From Chrysogorgia sp. JL179-B06 (lineage: Eukaryota; Cnidaria; Anthozoa; Scleralcyonacea; Chrysogorgiidae), in contig JAYKKM010000382.1 in assembly GCA_035772405.1 (NCBI GenBank), positions 963,501-1,027,500 of the forward strand: a stretch of DNA of 64,000 nucleotides, in the 5' to 3' direction. A program made the position numbers and the translations under genes. Of this stretch, positions 10,929 through 21,951 are shown in pieces (positions within the stretch are counted from its first letter, which is position 1; each line of letters opens with the position of its first letter). The notes beneath the pieces were generated by a model, which worked only from the letters and a program-made list of their open reading frames with translations, was not told the DNA's origin and did not search any database.

Positions 10929-11099
10929 GATATACTTCATGGTAACAATACATATAGTCTCCCACCGTATTTTACGGTTATTGTTAGGGTTATGGTTAGG
11001 ATTAGAGTTACGGTTAGGGTTAGGATTTGGGTTACGGTTGGGGTTAGGGGTATAAAAAACAGATGGAAACCCGGTCTAGTGTTACCATGAAGTATATAC
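10929..11099. mobile_element. small TIR element containing a telomere-like tract
   Basis: GGATATACTTCATGGTAAC (from 10929) is inverted as GTTACCATGAAGTATATACC ending near 11099. Between them, 10973-11050 is a degenerate TTAGGG-type tract (TTAGGGTTATGGTTAGGATT and similar). No coding potential. Confidence 0.65.
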
Positions 11100-11291
11100 C
11101 CCAACTACGGGCATTTGACATTTTTTCCCCGGTCATTCAAAAATTCTGCTAATTCCCCGCAGTGGGGATGAAACGTAAGGTGCAAATGCCCCGCGGTGGG
11201 ACAAAAATATGTGGCAATTACCCAGCCCGGGGAAAACATGAAAGCAACAACAGCAATATTCAGTGTTTTCAAATATCAAATTATTATAAGT

Positions 11292-11466
11292 AATACAATG
11301 GTTTTTAAGAATATAGTGATCAAATCTCCCGCAAACCGAGGAATGTTTGTGAAAGTCCCGAGGGAAAGCATGAGGGCGAAGCCCGAAGGCGTCCCGAGGG
11401 ACTTTCACAAACATTCCGCGGTTTGCGGGAGATTTGATCACTATATTCTTAAAAACCATTGTATTA
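11292..11466. repeat. 175-bp palindrome (foldback)
   Basis: Two ~70-bp arms (AATACAATGGTTTTTAAGAA... and its inverse) differ at only a few bases and enclose a ~30-bp GC-rich loop containing GAGGGCGAAGCCC. The same peptide (MVFKNIVIKSPANRGMF) appears on both strands purely because of the symmetry. The loop motif GGGCGAAGCCC is also the centre of the Crypton hairpins at 2.4 and 3.5 kb. Confidence 0.9.
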
Positions 11467-11471
11467 GTTTG

Positions 11472-11817
11472 TAATACCATGATGACCGAGGTGAAACTAG
11501 TGTTTTCATTGTACAAAACTAATTGATAGTAGGAGTATTGTGTAATACAATGCATGATCAGTGATGTATTCAACAATTTTCCATTGTAGGAAATTTGTTT
11601 GGGAATAAGCAATTCTGACGCGTGTGCATGCATGTAAAACGTATTAAGAAAACTCTTTGTCGTGTCTTTGAATTTTGGCTCATGAATTTTAATCAGGGAG
11701 AAATTAGAAATCTGCCCGGCTTTGCCGGGAGATTTAGAGATCTCCCCGCTAAAGCCGGGAATATCGTGATTAAACCACCCGGCGAGAACAAAAGAACCCG
11801 AGGTCATCATGGTATTA
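11472..11817. mobile_element. 346-bp MITE with 16-bp perfect TIRs
   Basis: TAATACCATGATGACC (11472-11487) and its exact inverse GGTCATCATGGTATTA (11802-11817). It adjoins the palindrome at 11292-11466. The interior has GC-rich stems (GCCCGGCTTTGCCGGG near 11717) and no gene. Confidence 0.75.
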
Positions 11818-11819
11818 TT

Positions 11820-13740
11820 ATATAAATACTATTTACCCTTTACCTCCTAGGTATGTCACTCTGCTAAATTTGTCTACTGTAGACTGCCTTTTGCTGCCCA
11901 AAGGGAACGAGGCTCAGATTACTGTACAGTATTATCTAATGCCCGACCCCCGAGCAAATGTTTGGGTTCAAACTCCCCAGGCTGCAGTGTCCTAGGGGGT
12001 GTGCACAGTTGGATTTGACTGATACATTTACATTTACATAACCTCATGCATGCTTGCATCTGAAACCAGCTGCAGAGCTGGATATATATATGGCAAATTA
12101 TTTTATAAAAACTTAATACAAACACTCAGAACATTCACTTACTTCTGAAACCAATGCAGAGCTAGGTAAATAACCATAAACAGTCACAATGGCAGCTGGA
12201 CTGGAGCAGTGCTATTTGTGGCATGTGAGCAAACTAAGGTCAATCAGGTAAATTGAGGCACACAGATCTGAAAAATCAATTATAAAATACTCATTACTTC
12301 AATTATTATTTCACTAGAAAACTATTATTTCAAACCTGTTGTGAAGAGTCGCAGCCGCCATCTTGAAAGCAACATATCAATACGCAACTTATGGAAATTA
12401 AAACCATCAAAAGCACAAGTAACATACTCTCTCATATAAACATACAACTTACAAGGGAGAATCTTAACAGGTTCTTACGACGTTAAGTAGAGGGAAATCA
12501 GCGATGACCATACAAAAGCAAAGCAAATTCAAAGGTTTTATCATGACATATTATTTACCTCGTCTTGCTTGACATCGGTAAAGATTCAAACAGCTCAGAA
12601 CAAAATATCTTAACGATAAATGAAAACGCGTGTTAATACAATAAATATATACAAATACAAAGCCAGGCAGATTACAGAATGCTATATCTATTGAATTCTA
12701 GCTTCTTTCGCAGACGAACGTCTTAATCTTCAAACAACGACTGCGAAGGAAGGTTGCCAGGAAGCAAAACGTGAACCAGCATTGAATACATTATCAATTA
12801 TTGTTCCATATAAATCTAACTAACGTAATTACCGTTGATATAGAATCCATCTTTTAGTTTCTTGGTAAATAAACTCGCCAAAACGTCGAATAATTCTTTA
12901 AAAAACCAAACAGCTCCTCTGTCAAAGTCAAACCAGTCAAACTCTCGCGCCTTGTAAATTGTAATCTAAAAATGCTACACGTGACCGACGACGTCATACA
13001 AGATAAATGTCTACCAACGGTACTCCCCCAAGTAGATAGAGTGACAAATTATTTTTCTCATTTTAATAATTATTAATTTAATAATAATTTCTTGTTTTGA
13101 GAAATCAACGAAAGAGCCGAAAAATATTTATTTTCAAATGAAGAAAAGTAATTTGGGAACATGCATTATATGTTATAATAACTTTAATATATCCTAAGAA
13201 AATTTTTCTTATTTAACAGGCGGGGGGGCTGGGTACCAATCCTAAAATTGCCTGGTTATTATATAGTTTCTCCATTTGATAAATATGCGAACAATGCGGA
13301 AGGACAAAAAACTCTCGGTTTGGTATTTTCCTGATCTAAATGATGCAACTTAATTTTTTAAACACGTAAGGGCTAAAGCCCCCCCCGCCTCCCCCTCTTC
13401 CGCTGACCCTTTTTCAAGAAAACATTTCTTGATTTAAGAAACAAGGCCAAAAAAACACCTGAGATAACATAGTAAAACAGCTCTCGTGTTATGTATTGGC
13501 TCTTGTTTGGACCAAAAACTCAGCTATCTTAAAAAGACAACTAATTGTTATCCAAGGGGCTTGGCCAGAATAGTTCCCGTGATAACAAAACAGCTCTCGT
13601 ATTCTGTTTATTTGAAAAAGCAATAAAGGGCTGCTAGGTGTGAGTATTATCCCCTTTTTTCCAGTTAATATATTTACTCTTAAATAAAGATTTACAATTG
13701 TGAAACAAGATTTCATTCAAAGAAGACATCTGTAGAAGAT
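11820..13740. other. interior of the TIR element, no gene recognised
   Basis: Mostly AT-rich. Poly-C/poly-G-rich patches at 13218-13236 and 13380-13400. A possible upstream region for the minus-strand transposon gene lies near 12350-12370, where the minus strand reads CAAGATGGCGGC. No domain could be read in any frame. Confidence 0.35.
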
Positions 13741-13894
13741 AATAAAACAAGAAAAACTATTACAACTTGTTTCCAATGAAGATAATTGTTCTTTAAGATT
13801 TAAAATCTGTATATATATAGATCTGGTTTTTCTTAGATTTTAAATATAATGGAACAAGAAAATTTGTCCCGATTTCTTCTTTTCTAATCATTAT

Positions 13895-14345
13895 TTTTTT
13901 TCTTGAAACAAGAAATAAAATCTTGGAACCAGATATAAATCTTAAAGTAAGAAAATCGGTCATTTCTTAAGTTCTAATCAGGATTTTTTTCTCGAAACAA
14001 GAAATAAAATCTTGAACATAGATATAAAATCTTAAAACAAGAAAACTGGTCATTTCTTAATTTCTAACTCACGATCGTTTTTCTTGAAACAAGAAATAAA
14101 ATCTTGAACCTAGATATAAAATCTCACAACAAGAAAATTGGTCATTTCTTTGATTTCTGATCAAGATCTTTTTTCTTGAAACAAGAAATAAAATCTTGTA
14201 ACTGGATATAAAATCTTAAAACAAGAAAATTGGTAATTTCTTGATTTCTAATCAAGATCTTTTTCTTGAAACAAGAAATAGAATCTTGAATCAAGATATA
14301 AAATCTTAAATCAAGATATAAAATCTTAAAATAAGTATAAATATC
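13895..14345. repeat. ~90-bp tandem repeats, about five copies
   Basis: Each copy begins TTTTTCTTGAAACAAGAAAT and includes AAAATCTTGAAC, ATATAAAATCTTAAAACAAG and a GGTCATTTCTT segment. Copies start near 13905, 13987, 14078, 14170 and 14262. They form the right subterminal array of the 8.8-14.4-kb element. Confidence 0.8.
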
Positions 14346-14374
14346 TTGCCTAGTTTTTCATTTTTTGCAGTGTA

Positions 14375-15405
14375 AATATATAGCTGCATGAGTTGTCTTT
14401 TTACAAACCGAGTTTCAGAAATTGGACGTTTGAATAATTAGTTATTCCTATCTATTCCTATCATATTTATTTTATTTTCCGTAAATATAAATAACAAGAC
14501 GCCTGTCCAGGCGTTTACTCGGGCTACTGAATCGTGATTTCCGTAATCAGGCATTGAAGGCGTTGAGCAGCGCTCGTTTAAAAAGTGGGAATCTTTTAGA
14601 AGGAATGTATAAGTTACTTAGAGTTGGGTAGAACTGTGAGAACTATTTTGATTGTACGTATAGGCAAGATTGATGAGGGGACGATGCTATTTTTTCTAAT
14701 GTCTGTTCGATTGAAAGTCTTCGTGTGTCAAAATGTATAAAAAAATCAACGGCAAGGTATACGAAACATATCTGCATTACGAAATTACATCGGTTTAATG
14801 GACATAAAAGCGTTAAATCATCGGGTAAACGACGAATAGATCATGAAGCATGTCCTTTGATTTTAAAGACGAGATTTAGGTACTTTAATCGCTTACGCAT
14901 TTTCTCATATAACCTCTGATCTTCTCATTTTAAGTAGAGAAACCTACAGCGTTCGATTCGCCAGATTCAAGTGATCATTTCGATCTATAATTGATTTAAA
15001 TCGGATAAAAACACAAGATAAACACAAGAGTTTCACGAGATAAATGTCAACACAGCATAATCATATTTTCCTGTCCTTCGGAAGCTGTCCATTCCATCTT
15101 CATGATTGATCTCTAATCTGTGTTTCTGTCATGAGAGAATATTTGCAATGGTTTGCGGGTTTACAGGTCTCGGTAAACGTTTCCAACTGTGATTCATTGC
15201 CAACAAAACGAAAGTTCGAAATCGCTTAATGAGTATAGGCTCTGTGAAACTGTGATGCATGTGCATGTTGACGTTTCGTCCACGGTTCTGCCGTGAGTTC
15301 GTTCGTTTGCACAAGATTTACGTTTGGGTGAGAGTTGGTAGGTTTTGTAAGTGGTTACTTTATTTAAATTGACCAGTAAATCGTTCATCAGTGACCTTAC
15401 GCTCA
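14375..15405. other. no gene recognised
   Basis: Single-copy-looking sequence. The 60-70-residue frames here have no motif. Confidence 0.4.
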
Positions 15406-15409
15406 AATG

Positions 15410-16345
15410 CGGTAGGCCTGTGGGAGTGTTCCTTTACTTACTTAATGATAAAACTGACTCGTGAACTGCAGGACTGTGGGAGCGTCGCTTTACTTACTTA
15501 ATGATAAAAAGACTCGTGATCTGTGAGACTGCGGGACTGTGAGAGCGTCCCTTTACTTACTTAATGATAAAAAGACTCGTGATCTGTGAGACTTCGGGAC
15601 TGTGAGAGCGTTCCTTTACTTGCTTAATGATAAAACTGAATCGTGAACTGTGGACTGCGGGACTGTGGGAGCGTCGCTTTACTTACTTAATGATAAAAAG
15701 ACTCGTGATCTGTGAGACTGTGGGAGCGTCGCTTTACTTACTTAATGATAAAAAGACTCGTGATCTGTGAGACTGCGGGACTGTGAGAGCGTTCCTTTAC
15801 TTACTTAATGATAAAAATACTCGTGATCTGTGAGACTGTGGGAGCGTTCCTTTACTTACTTAATGATAAAACTGACTCGTGATGTGTGGGGCATCGGGAC
15901 TGTGGGAGCATTCATTTACTTACTTAATGATAAAACTGACTCGTGAACTGTGGGACTGTGGGAGCGTCCCTTTACTTACTTAATAATAAAACTGACTCGT
16001 GAACTGTGAGAAATCGGGACTGCGGGACTGTGGTAGCGTTCCTTTACTCGCTTAATGATCAAAATAATTTATTAACTGTGGGACTGCAGGAGCATTGATT
16101 TACTGACTTGAAGGTAAAAATTACTTACTAATTGCGAGACTGTGGGAGCGTCCCTTTACTTATACTTAATGATAATTTGCTTACTGACAGTGGGACATCG
16201 GGTCTGCAGGAATGTGGGAGCGTTCCTTTACTTACTTAATGATAAAACTGACTCATGGCCTGTGAGATATCGGGACTGCGGGAGTGTTTTTTTACTCACT
16301 CAATGATAAAAACGATTTATTAACTGCGGGACTGCGCAACAAGTA
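15410..16345. repeat. minisatellite, ~15 units of 53-72 bp
   Basis: The core CTTTACTTACTTAATGATAA recurs at about 15430, 15490, 15553, 15616, 15680, 15737, 15799, 15852, 15917, 15975, 16044, 16100, 16158, 16230 and 16290. It alternates with a variable GACTGTGGGAGCGT-type segment. Unit length varies because the GGGACTGCGGGACTG part itself expands and contracts. It lies just 3' of the P450 terminal exon. Confidence 0.9.
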
Positions 16346-16587
16346 AAAAATTCATACGTTTGAAAATGGCCGGGTATTCTAAAGTTGCTCCATATCGCGT
16401 ACATCCCGACGTTCGAGGTAATTAACGGACCTATTTCATGATTGAGGAGGTTTTCTAACAAAGTCCATTCCACCTTGGACAAAGATTTTCCTAGTTTTTT
16501 CTTCATTTCTTAGTATTCATAGGGTTATATGCTATATACATCCTGCGGTGCATCAAAGAAAACTGACTCAATCATGAATAATATGAA

Positions 16588-17025
16588 TTATTTCCTCATT
16601 TTCAAATTCAAGTTAAATGGTTTAGTAGGATTCAAAGTTAATTTTAACACCCATTCCATCTTTTCTTCATCATGTCTTCTAGCCTCAATTTCATATTTCT
16701 GCAGCAAACGAATCAGAAACAAGCCAACTTCCAATTCTGCAACTCTCTTACCAAGACACATTATTGGACCAAACCCAAAACGTGTCCATGCAAAAGGATA
16801 GATCTTCTTTGAAGGACGCAACCAACGCTCTGGGTAATCCTCCCCAAAAATGGCCTTTCGCATAGACGAAGACGAAAAAAATTCCAGGCCGATAACTGTT
16901 TGTGGTGGTACTTCATAACCGCTAAGGATAATGGGTTCTTTAAGTTGGCGAATTGTACAAGGTGCTGAGGGGTGTAGTCTGCTATCTTCTTTTATTGCAG
17001 CTTTCAAATAAGGCAACATTTTCCT
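16588..17025 (-). CDS. cytochrome P450, terminal exon (K helix to C-terminus), mitochondrial-clan-like
   Basis: A haem monooxygenase C-terminal exon of ~144 residues ending at a stop at 16588. Visible hallmarks: the K-helix ExxR (KEDSRLHP), PERW, and the haem-binding loop FGFGPIMCLGKR with the axial Cys. These are followed by VAELEVGLFLIRLLQKYEIE, as in animal mitochondrial-clan P450s (CYP11/24/27 type). A consensus acceptor (TTTTTTCAG) at 17026-17034 precedes it on the minus strand. No frameshift in the exon. The I-helix exon was not found upstream, so whether the gene works is unclear. Confidence 0.9.
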   Translation of the reverse strand, partial: RKMLPYLKAAIKEDSRLHPSAPCTIRQLKEPIILSGYEVPPQTVIGLEFFSSSSMRKAIFGEDYPERWLRPSKKIYPFAWTRFGFGPIMCLGKRVAELEVGLFLIRLLQKYEIEARRHDEEKMEWVLKLTLNPTKPFNLNLKMRK

Positions 17026-17699
17026 GAAAAAAGTTACAGAGGGATGAAATTATTCACCACAAATTCACCAAAAATTCCAGGGAATTTTCATGAGTAAAAT
17101 TTAAAATTTATTTAATTAATTAAGCCCTGCAGGCACTGTTTTGATCGCTATATACCAGAGCTCATCAGCGTGCTTAGGAAACCTGAATATACAAATGGCT
17201 GTTAAATTATGTGTATTTGTATTATGATCAATATAAAGTGAGTTAGTATCCTGCTATAAAACATGAATGGCATACATAGCTAGAACAAGTTCATTTGTGA
17301 TTGATGGTTTTCATATTGTTACAAACCAAATTTGAGCGCACCGACCAGAAGAGAATGGTTATTATGTTTTTGAATTACATATTGGATAAAACTCTCAGTA
17401 ATTGCATGGATAGAAGTTCATTTGTGATTGACTCTTTAGACAATATTGATCACTTAGTTTTGGGATACCACATATTACATTGGATTAAAATAAAACTCTT
17501 CTAAAAGAAAATTATTATGCACAAAGCTAAAGTAAATATTTGCAGGAATATATTTTCAGCATAATTCATGAAGAAATCACAAAATGGAGCACATCATAGT
17601 ACTCCTGTTGTATTTTTGTACGTAAAGCTGAAATCTACATTCACAATAAGTAACGGGAAGAGTTTCCAAGATTCTAAGAGCATACAACCTTAATGTTTT

Positions 17700-17785
17700 G
17701 AAATACAGTGTCAGCCAGCCAAGCCTTATAGCTTTCTGCATCCAAATATTTCAGCCACAATTCCCAACTCTTCATGATCTAAAGG
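17700..17785 (-). CDS. putative internal exon of the P450-locus gene
   Basis: The minus strand shows an acceptor (TTTTACCTTTAG), then SWELWLKYLDAESYKAWLAD, then a donor (AAG|GTTGTA). The duplicated copy at 21255-21317 keeps the splice context but has Trp changed to a stop. It could encode part of a P450 F-G region; no conserved P450 motif is present, so the assignment rests on position and orientation. Confidence 0.4.
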
Positions 17786-18058
17786 TAAAAGGATTTTGTA
17801 AATTGTCAACATAGAAATATTTGAAAATATTTAAATTTTTGCTTCCAACAAGGTTTATGGCTTATTCACTAGATATATCATATTCACATGAATATTTTAT
17901 TATATTCTATAACATTCGAAATTTTCCTTCACCATAAATCCTTGGAACATGTAGTTTAATCGAGTGAAATGCCAAATATTACCTGTAATATACCCATAAT
18001 CTTATCCCGGCATTACCACCACTATATATACAGAACTCGTGACTAGGCTCTCGGCAAC

Positions 18059-18131
18059 GGCTTCCGAGCTCAGTGGTCAGAGCACTGCATTAACATCGCA
18101 GGGTCGCTGGTTCAATTCCAGTCGGAAGGCC
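18059..18131 (+). repeat. tRNA-derived SINE head
   Basis: GGCTTCC...GGAAGGCC acceptor-like ends, A box GAGCTCAGTGG and B box GGTTCAATTCC. Two bases are missing after the acceptor stem compared with the other copies, and the anticodon region reads TTAACAT. The 3' sequence GCATTTTTCGCAAATGGTCCC is shared with the other four copies, marking it as a SINE, not a tRNA gene. Confidence 0.8.
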
Positions 18132-18194
18132 TTGAAGTTGCATTTTTCGCAAATGGTCCCTGTTTGGTTTTAACTTTTAAAATCTTTTATGTAC

Positions 18195-19180
18195 TATTTA
18201 AAACACGAGTAGCAGTGTTTTATCAGGTATAAAATCCCGACGCGCAGCCGAGGAATTTTATACCTGATAAAACACGTGCTACGAGTGTTTTGAATAGCTT
18301 AAAATACTCATTAATATTCAATAGACGTTTTGACCAATCGAGATGGAGAAAACATGAAAGTTTAGTTCCGTCTGGGACTCGAGACAATAAAAGTGAATTA
18401 CAATGCGTAACTAATTACAATGTGTAACATGAAGAATTTTTGTTGACGAGAAAACAGTTTAGTCCTTCAAGTGATCGAAAGTGAATAACAACATGCCTGC
18501 AAAGCGGCCGGTTCGGGCCACCGAAGTCTGAACAAGAATGTATCCCTAAGTCTACACGAAGCTGTACAAAGTGGGCTTTCAAACTCTTTTCCGAATGGCA
18601 AATTGAACGAGTGAACAAATATCCCTGTATAGAGCAGCGTTCGTTTAAAATTGACATCGATAAAGTGCAGACATTGGATACGAATATCGCAGACGTTTGT
18701 ACATGATTGCTGCGGGTCTTCAACGGCATTTAGACGAAAGTGGAAGCGCTATTCGACTGCTAAATCAAGACGAAGCAAGGTTAGTTAAAAGCGAGTATTT
18801 TAAAATGTCTTGCAGTTTGTGGCTTCCTATTTAATCTCGTATTTTTAATTTTGGCAAATAATTTGTGTGTAAATACTACCGTTGTGTTCCTGATTTAAAA
18901 TAAAATATTGGTGTGTTTTCGTTTGATTTGATATGAAATGTAATTGAACATGAAAGATTATATAATGCCACATGTGCCATTATATAATGCTTCATGTTCA
19001 TTTTCATTCCATTGTTCTTCTATTGTACCCCACTATTTCCCTGGGTGCGATTTCAAATCCCTCCGCGGGCTTTAGAAATGTGGGGTGTTTTATTGAGTAT
19101 AGAAGCATAATCACGTGTGTAAAGAAGGTCATCCGATTGGTCAAAACGTCTATTGAATATTAATGAGTATTTTAATTATC
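18195..19180. mobile_element. TIR/foldback insertion in duplication copy 1
   Basis: AAAATACTCATTAATATTCA (18300 onward) is inverted at about 19130-19178. A strong hairpin sits at 18203-18292 (AACACGAGTAGC...GCTACGAGTGTT) and a second at 18947-19000. The equivalent place in copy 2 lacks it, so it inserted after the duplication. The interior 104-residue minus-strand frame (18415-18729) has no recognisable motif. Confidence 0.65.
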
Positions 19181-19404
19181 TATAAGCCTAAGGTAAAATA
19201 TCCGCATTAAAGTTCTCTGACTAAGATAGGGGAGAATATTCCTCAACGCGCCCTCCATAAAAAGCCATCAATATGAAACTACAGTAATTTTACGAGAGAT
19301 GCTAAATACAGTGTTTGACTAAGAAATGAAATGATAATTTGTAAAGGCGGTCGCTTGAGATGGTCGCTTACGAGTGTGGTCGTTCAAAGAGAGTCAACTG
19401 TATT

Positions 19405-19690
19405 TAAAATGCATATCCCAATTACACGGGTTATCTTGAAACGTAACACCTAGTAGCTTAATCCAATCCCTACGCTTAATCGCACAAACGGCATCAGGAA
19501 GGTATTTCCCTTCAGGACCATTTCTCAGGCTTTTCCAAGGTTAAGTAGCATTCCATATTCTATTTCATGATGTTCATTACCTCACTGCTAGAACTGTTAG
19601 TACCGCTATCTCTATTAGGAACACTAAGAGTCAGATCGTCTGCATATTTTAGTAATAATAGAAATACGTATACGCAACAACCCCTCGCCC
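19405..19690 (-). pseudogene. non-LTR retrotransposon RT fragment
   Basis: The minus strand reads KYADDLTLSVPNRDSG (catalytic YADD box) and, after a frame change, RRDWIKLLGVTFQDNPCNW, a signature of a CR1-like RT lineage. Only about 95 codons survive. Confidence 0.75.
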
Positions 19691-19984
19691 AATTGCTGTT
19701 TGAAACTTACAGTACAGTGCTTCTTTTAGTTCTAAATTACTTGAATTGGATAATAGCCACTTCATTTGCCAAACTAAATAAATTTTCAGTGGATAATATC
19801 TCTCAGAGCTTAGTATTGTCTGAATTTAATTGTTTCATGGCACATCAAAATAAATACATGCAGCCCAAACTTTTTAATTTTTGAGTGCAGCAACAGAATA
19901 GTGGGGGTCTACTGCTGTTTCTACTATCAATCACGAAGAAAGAAATTACTTTTATCACAATATTTATGACTCACGAAATAATCA

Positions 19985-20300
19985 ATGCAGTATTTAGTAC
20001 AAAGGCTGTTGAAGGAAGAAAGTGCATCTCTATTATACAATGAGTGTCCATTAAAAAAATCAAATTCAATGTTATTAGGATCACAAGTACACACCATTGT
20101 GTTACCAGGTATTGGTAACTTGAACGTTGGACCATATTTTTCAAACGAATCTTTCACAATCAGATGGTGGTTTCGCCACTCTTCCATACATCATTAGCGT
20201 CTCGAACAATGTTGGCCCAGGTATTTCACGGAATGATATCGCTGAACTACATTCAAGGTCCTTTGTTGATTATTTGGTTCTAGTTCTTTCCGAGGATGAT
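19985..20300 (-). pseudogene. cytochrome P450 N-terminal exon, frameshifted
   Basis: The minus strand reads SFREIPGPTLFETLMMYG (the Pro-rich IPGP hinge). After a one-base shift near 20180 it continues WRNHHLIVKDSFEKYGP, then FKLPIPGNTMVCTCDPNNIE and RDALSSFNSL. This matches the N-terminal beta-sheet region of mitochondrial-clan P450s. The exon could end at a GT near 19995. No in-frame ATG lies upstream of IPGP, so a leader exon would be separate. Orientation and position fit the same gene as the terminal exon at 16588-17025; the intervening exons are missing or unrecognised. Confidence 0.7.
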
Positions 20301-20574
20301 TTTAAATGACATTGTGACTGCCATATTGGTAGTCGACTAGCCAAAATTGTGGCGGAGGATAGACTCTTTCTTTTACGGTGCATCACTTTGCCTGATTATG
20401 AAACGATACGTGTTGTCGCTCTCTCTCAGTCTGATTGACGTCACAGGAAATCGCGTTTTCCCAGATTGTACCCAGTTCCACCAATGAGAATAAAGTTATT
20501 GAATGAAGGCATTCCAGGAACGCAAAACAGGTAATAAGTGGGATCTTTTTTTAATCATGGGCGGATCTAGGTTT

Positions 20575-21317
20575 TTTTTCACGTAAGGCAAAATATTTCT
20601 GAAAAAAGTTCCAGGGGGATGAAATTATTCACCACCCCCTGGAATTTTCATGAGTAAAATTTAAAATGTATTAAATGAATTAAGCCCTGTATTGCTCGCT
20701 ATATACTAGAGCTCATCAGCGTGCTTAGGAAACCTGAATATACAAATGGCTGTTAAATTATGTGTATTTGTATTATGATCAATATAAAGTGAGTTAGTAT
20801 CCTACTATAAAACATGAATGGCATACATTTTGTTATTGATTGTTTTCATATTGTTACCAACCAAATTTGAGCGCACCAACCAGAAGAAAATGGTTAATAG
20901 GTTTTTGAATTACACATTGGATAGAACTCTTAGTAATTGCATGCATGGATAGAAGTTCATTTGTGATTGACTGTTTAGACAATATTGATCACTTAGTTTT
21001 GGGATACCACATATTACATTGGATTAAAATAAAACTCTTCTAAAGAAAATTATTATGCACAAAGCTAAAGTAAATATTTGCAGGAAGATATTTGCAGCAT
21101 AATTCATGAAGAAATCACAAAATGGAGCAGCACATCATGCATATAGTACTCCTGTTGTATTTTTGTATCTACATGTACGTAAAACTGAAATCTACATTCA
21201 CAAGAAGTAACAGGAAGAGTTGCCAATATTCTAAGAGCAACCTTAATGTTTTGAAATACAGTGTCAGCCAGAAAAGCCTTATAGCTTTTTGCATCCAAAT
21301 GTTTCAGTCACAATTAT
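20575..21317 (-). repeat. segmental duplication, copy 2, first part
   Basis: Matches 17015-17755. The match begins at the acceptor of the terminal P450 exon (TTTCTGAAAAAAGTT) and the exon itself is absent beyond 20590, so this copy lost its haem-binding exon. It ends in the middle of the putative SWELW exon, where the retroelement at 21318 was inserted. Confidence 0.9.
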
Positions 21318-21505
21318 TATTATTATTATTATTATTTAATCTTATTTACATACGGTAGTCCTTCAGTCTTAAATAGTCTGTTTTCCAAGGAGCCGTACTA
21401 CTAAAAAAAATACACGAAAATATACTAACACTATTTACACAAAAAAATAAAAAATAAAAAATGTTACGTGTTTCCGTCTCTGATTTGAGCCCTGAACTTG
21501 TTTAA

Positions 21506-21951
21506 CTCTTTCCCTACGGGCGCAGTTAAAATGGGTCATTGATGACCCGCAAAGTCGTCAATCGAAAAACACGGCACACGGTAACGCAAGATTAAAAATT
21601 GAAATTCGACAAGCGCCAGGAACATGAAATCCACGCACACGCCAAGTTTGATTTGATTTCATAAACAACTCTGCGATTGGTGGCATTTTGAGTTTTCAAG
21701 ATGCTATGCAGGCGTGCAAGATCGCCTTTTCTGGAAAAATGTAAATTTTTCAACCTGATTTATGATAATTAATGCTAATTTATATTAACATAATGTGTTT
21801 TGTTCGGGAAATTTAAAAGAACAAGTAAAAGCCGGTTTATTGGGCTTCCAGAAAATGTATAGCTTTCGCAACAGTTATGGTTATTTCAAGAGATATCAAT
21901 AGAACAACGTGGTCGTTCAATTTTTGATGTTTTTCAGCCGTAGGGAAAGAG
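21506..21951. mobile_element. piggyBac-like MITE, copy 1 (446 bp, TTAA target)
   Basis: TIRs CTCTTTCCCTACGG and CCGTAGGGAAAGAG, flanked by TTAA at 21502-21505 and 21952-21955. Non-coding. The short palindrome GGGTCATTGATGACCC sits near the left end. TTAACYCTTT-type ends are typical of piggyBac-like elements. Near-identical to copy 2. Confidence 0.9.

Larger units (their letters stand above)
8808..14372. mobile_element. 5.6-kb TIR element with arrays of subterminal AT-rich repeats
   Basis: The ends are CACTGCAAAAAATAAAA at 8808 and the inverse TTTTTCATTTTTTGCAGTG at ~14354-14372, flanked by TA on both sides. Both ends are filled with TCTTGTTTTAAGAAA / TTTCTTGAAACAAGAAA-type repeats (8815-9230 and about 13740-14345). 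The architecture resembles a family of fish DNA transposons with ACACTGCAAAAA ends that I recall but cannot name to superfamily. A second copy of the left end (ACACTGCTAAAAATGAAATT) starts at about 9255, so one element may be nested in another. The only gene-like content is the minus-strand frame at 9564-9929. Confidence 0.65.
17026..18165 (-). repeat. segmental duplication, copy 1
   Basis: 17030-17755 matches 20590-21317, and 17800-18140 matches 25735-26060, collinearly and with only scattered substitutions and short indels. It contains P450-locus intron sequence, one putative exon and a tRNA-derived SINE. A further match is 19173-19240 with 26406-26480. Confidence 0.9.

Noticed and set aside
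11133..11810. 225-residue minus-strand open frame
   Set aside because: It runs through the 11292-11466 palindrome and the adjacent MITE; the same peptide appears on the opposite strand, and no domain is present.
15410..16345. CRISPR-like array of repeats and spacers
   Set aside because: The segments between cores are themselves repeats of variable length in a eukaryotic minisatellite; there are no cas genes.
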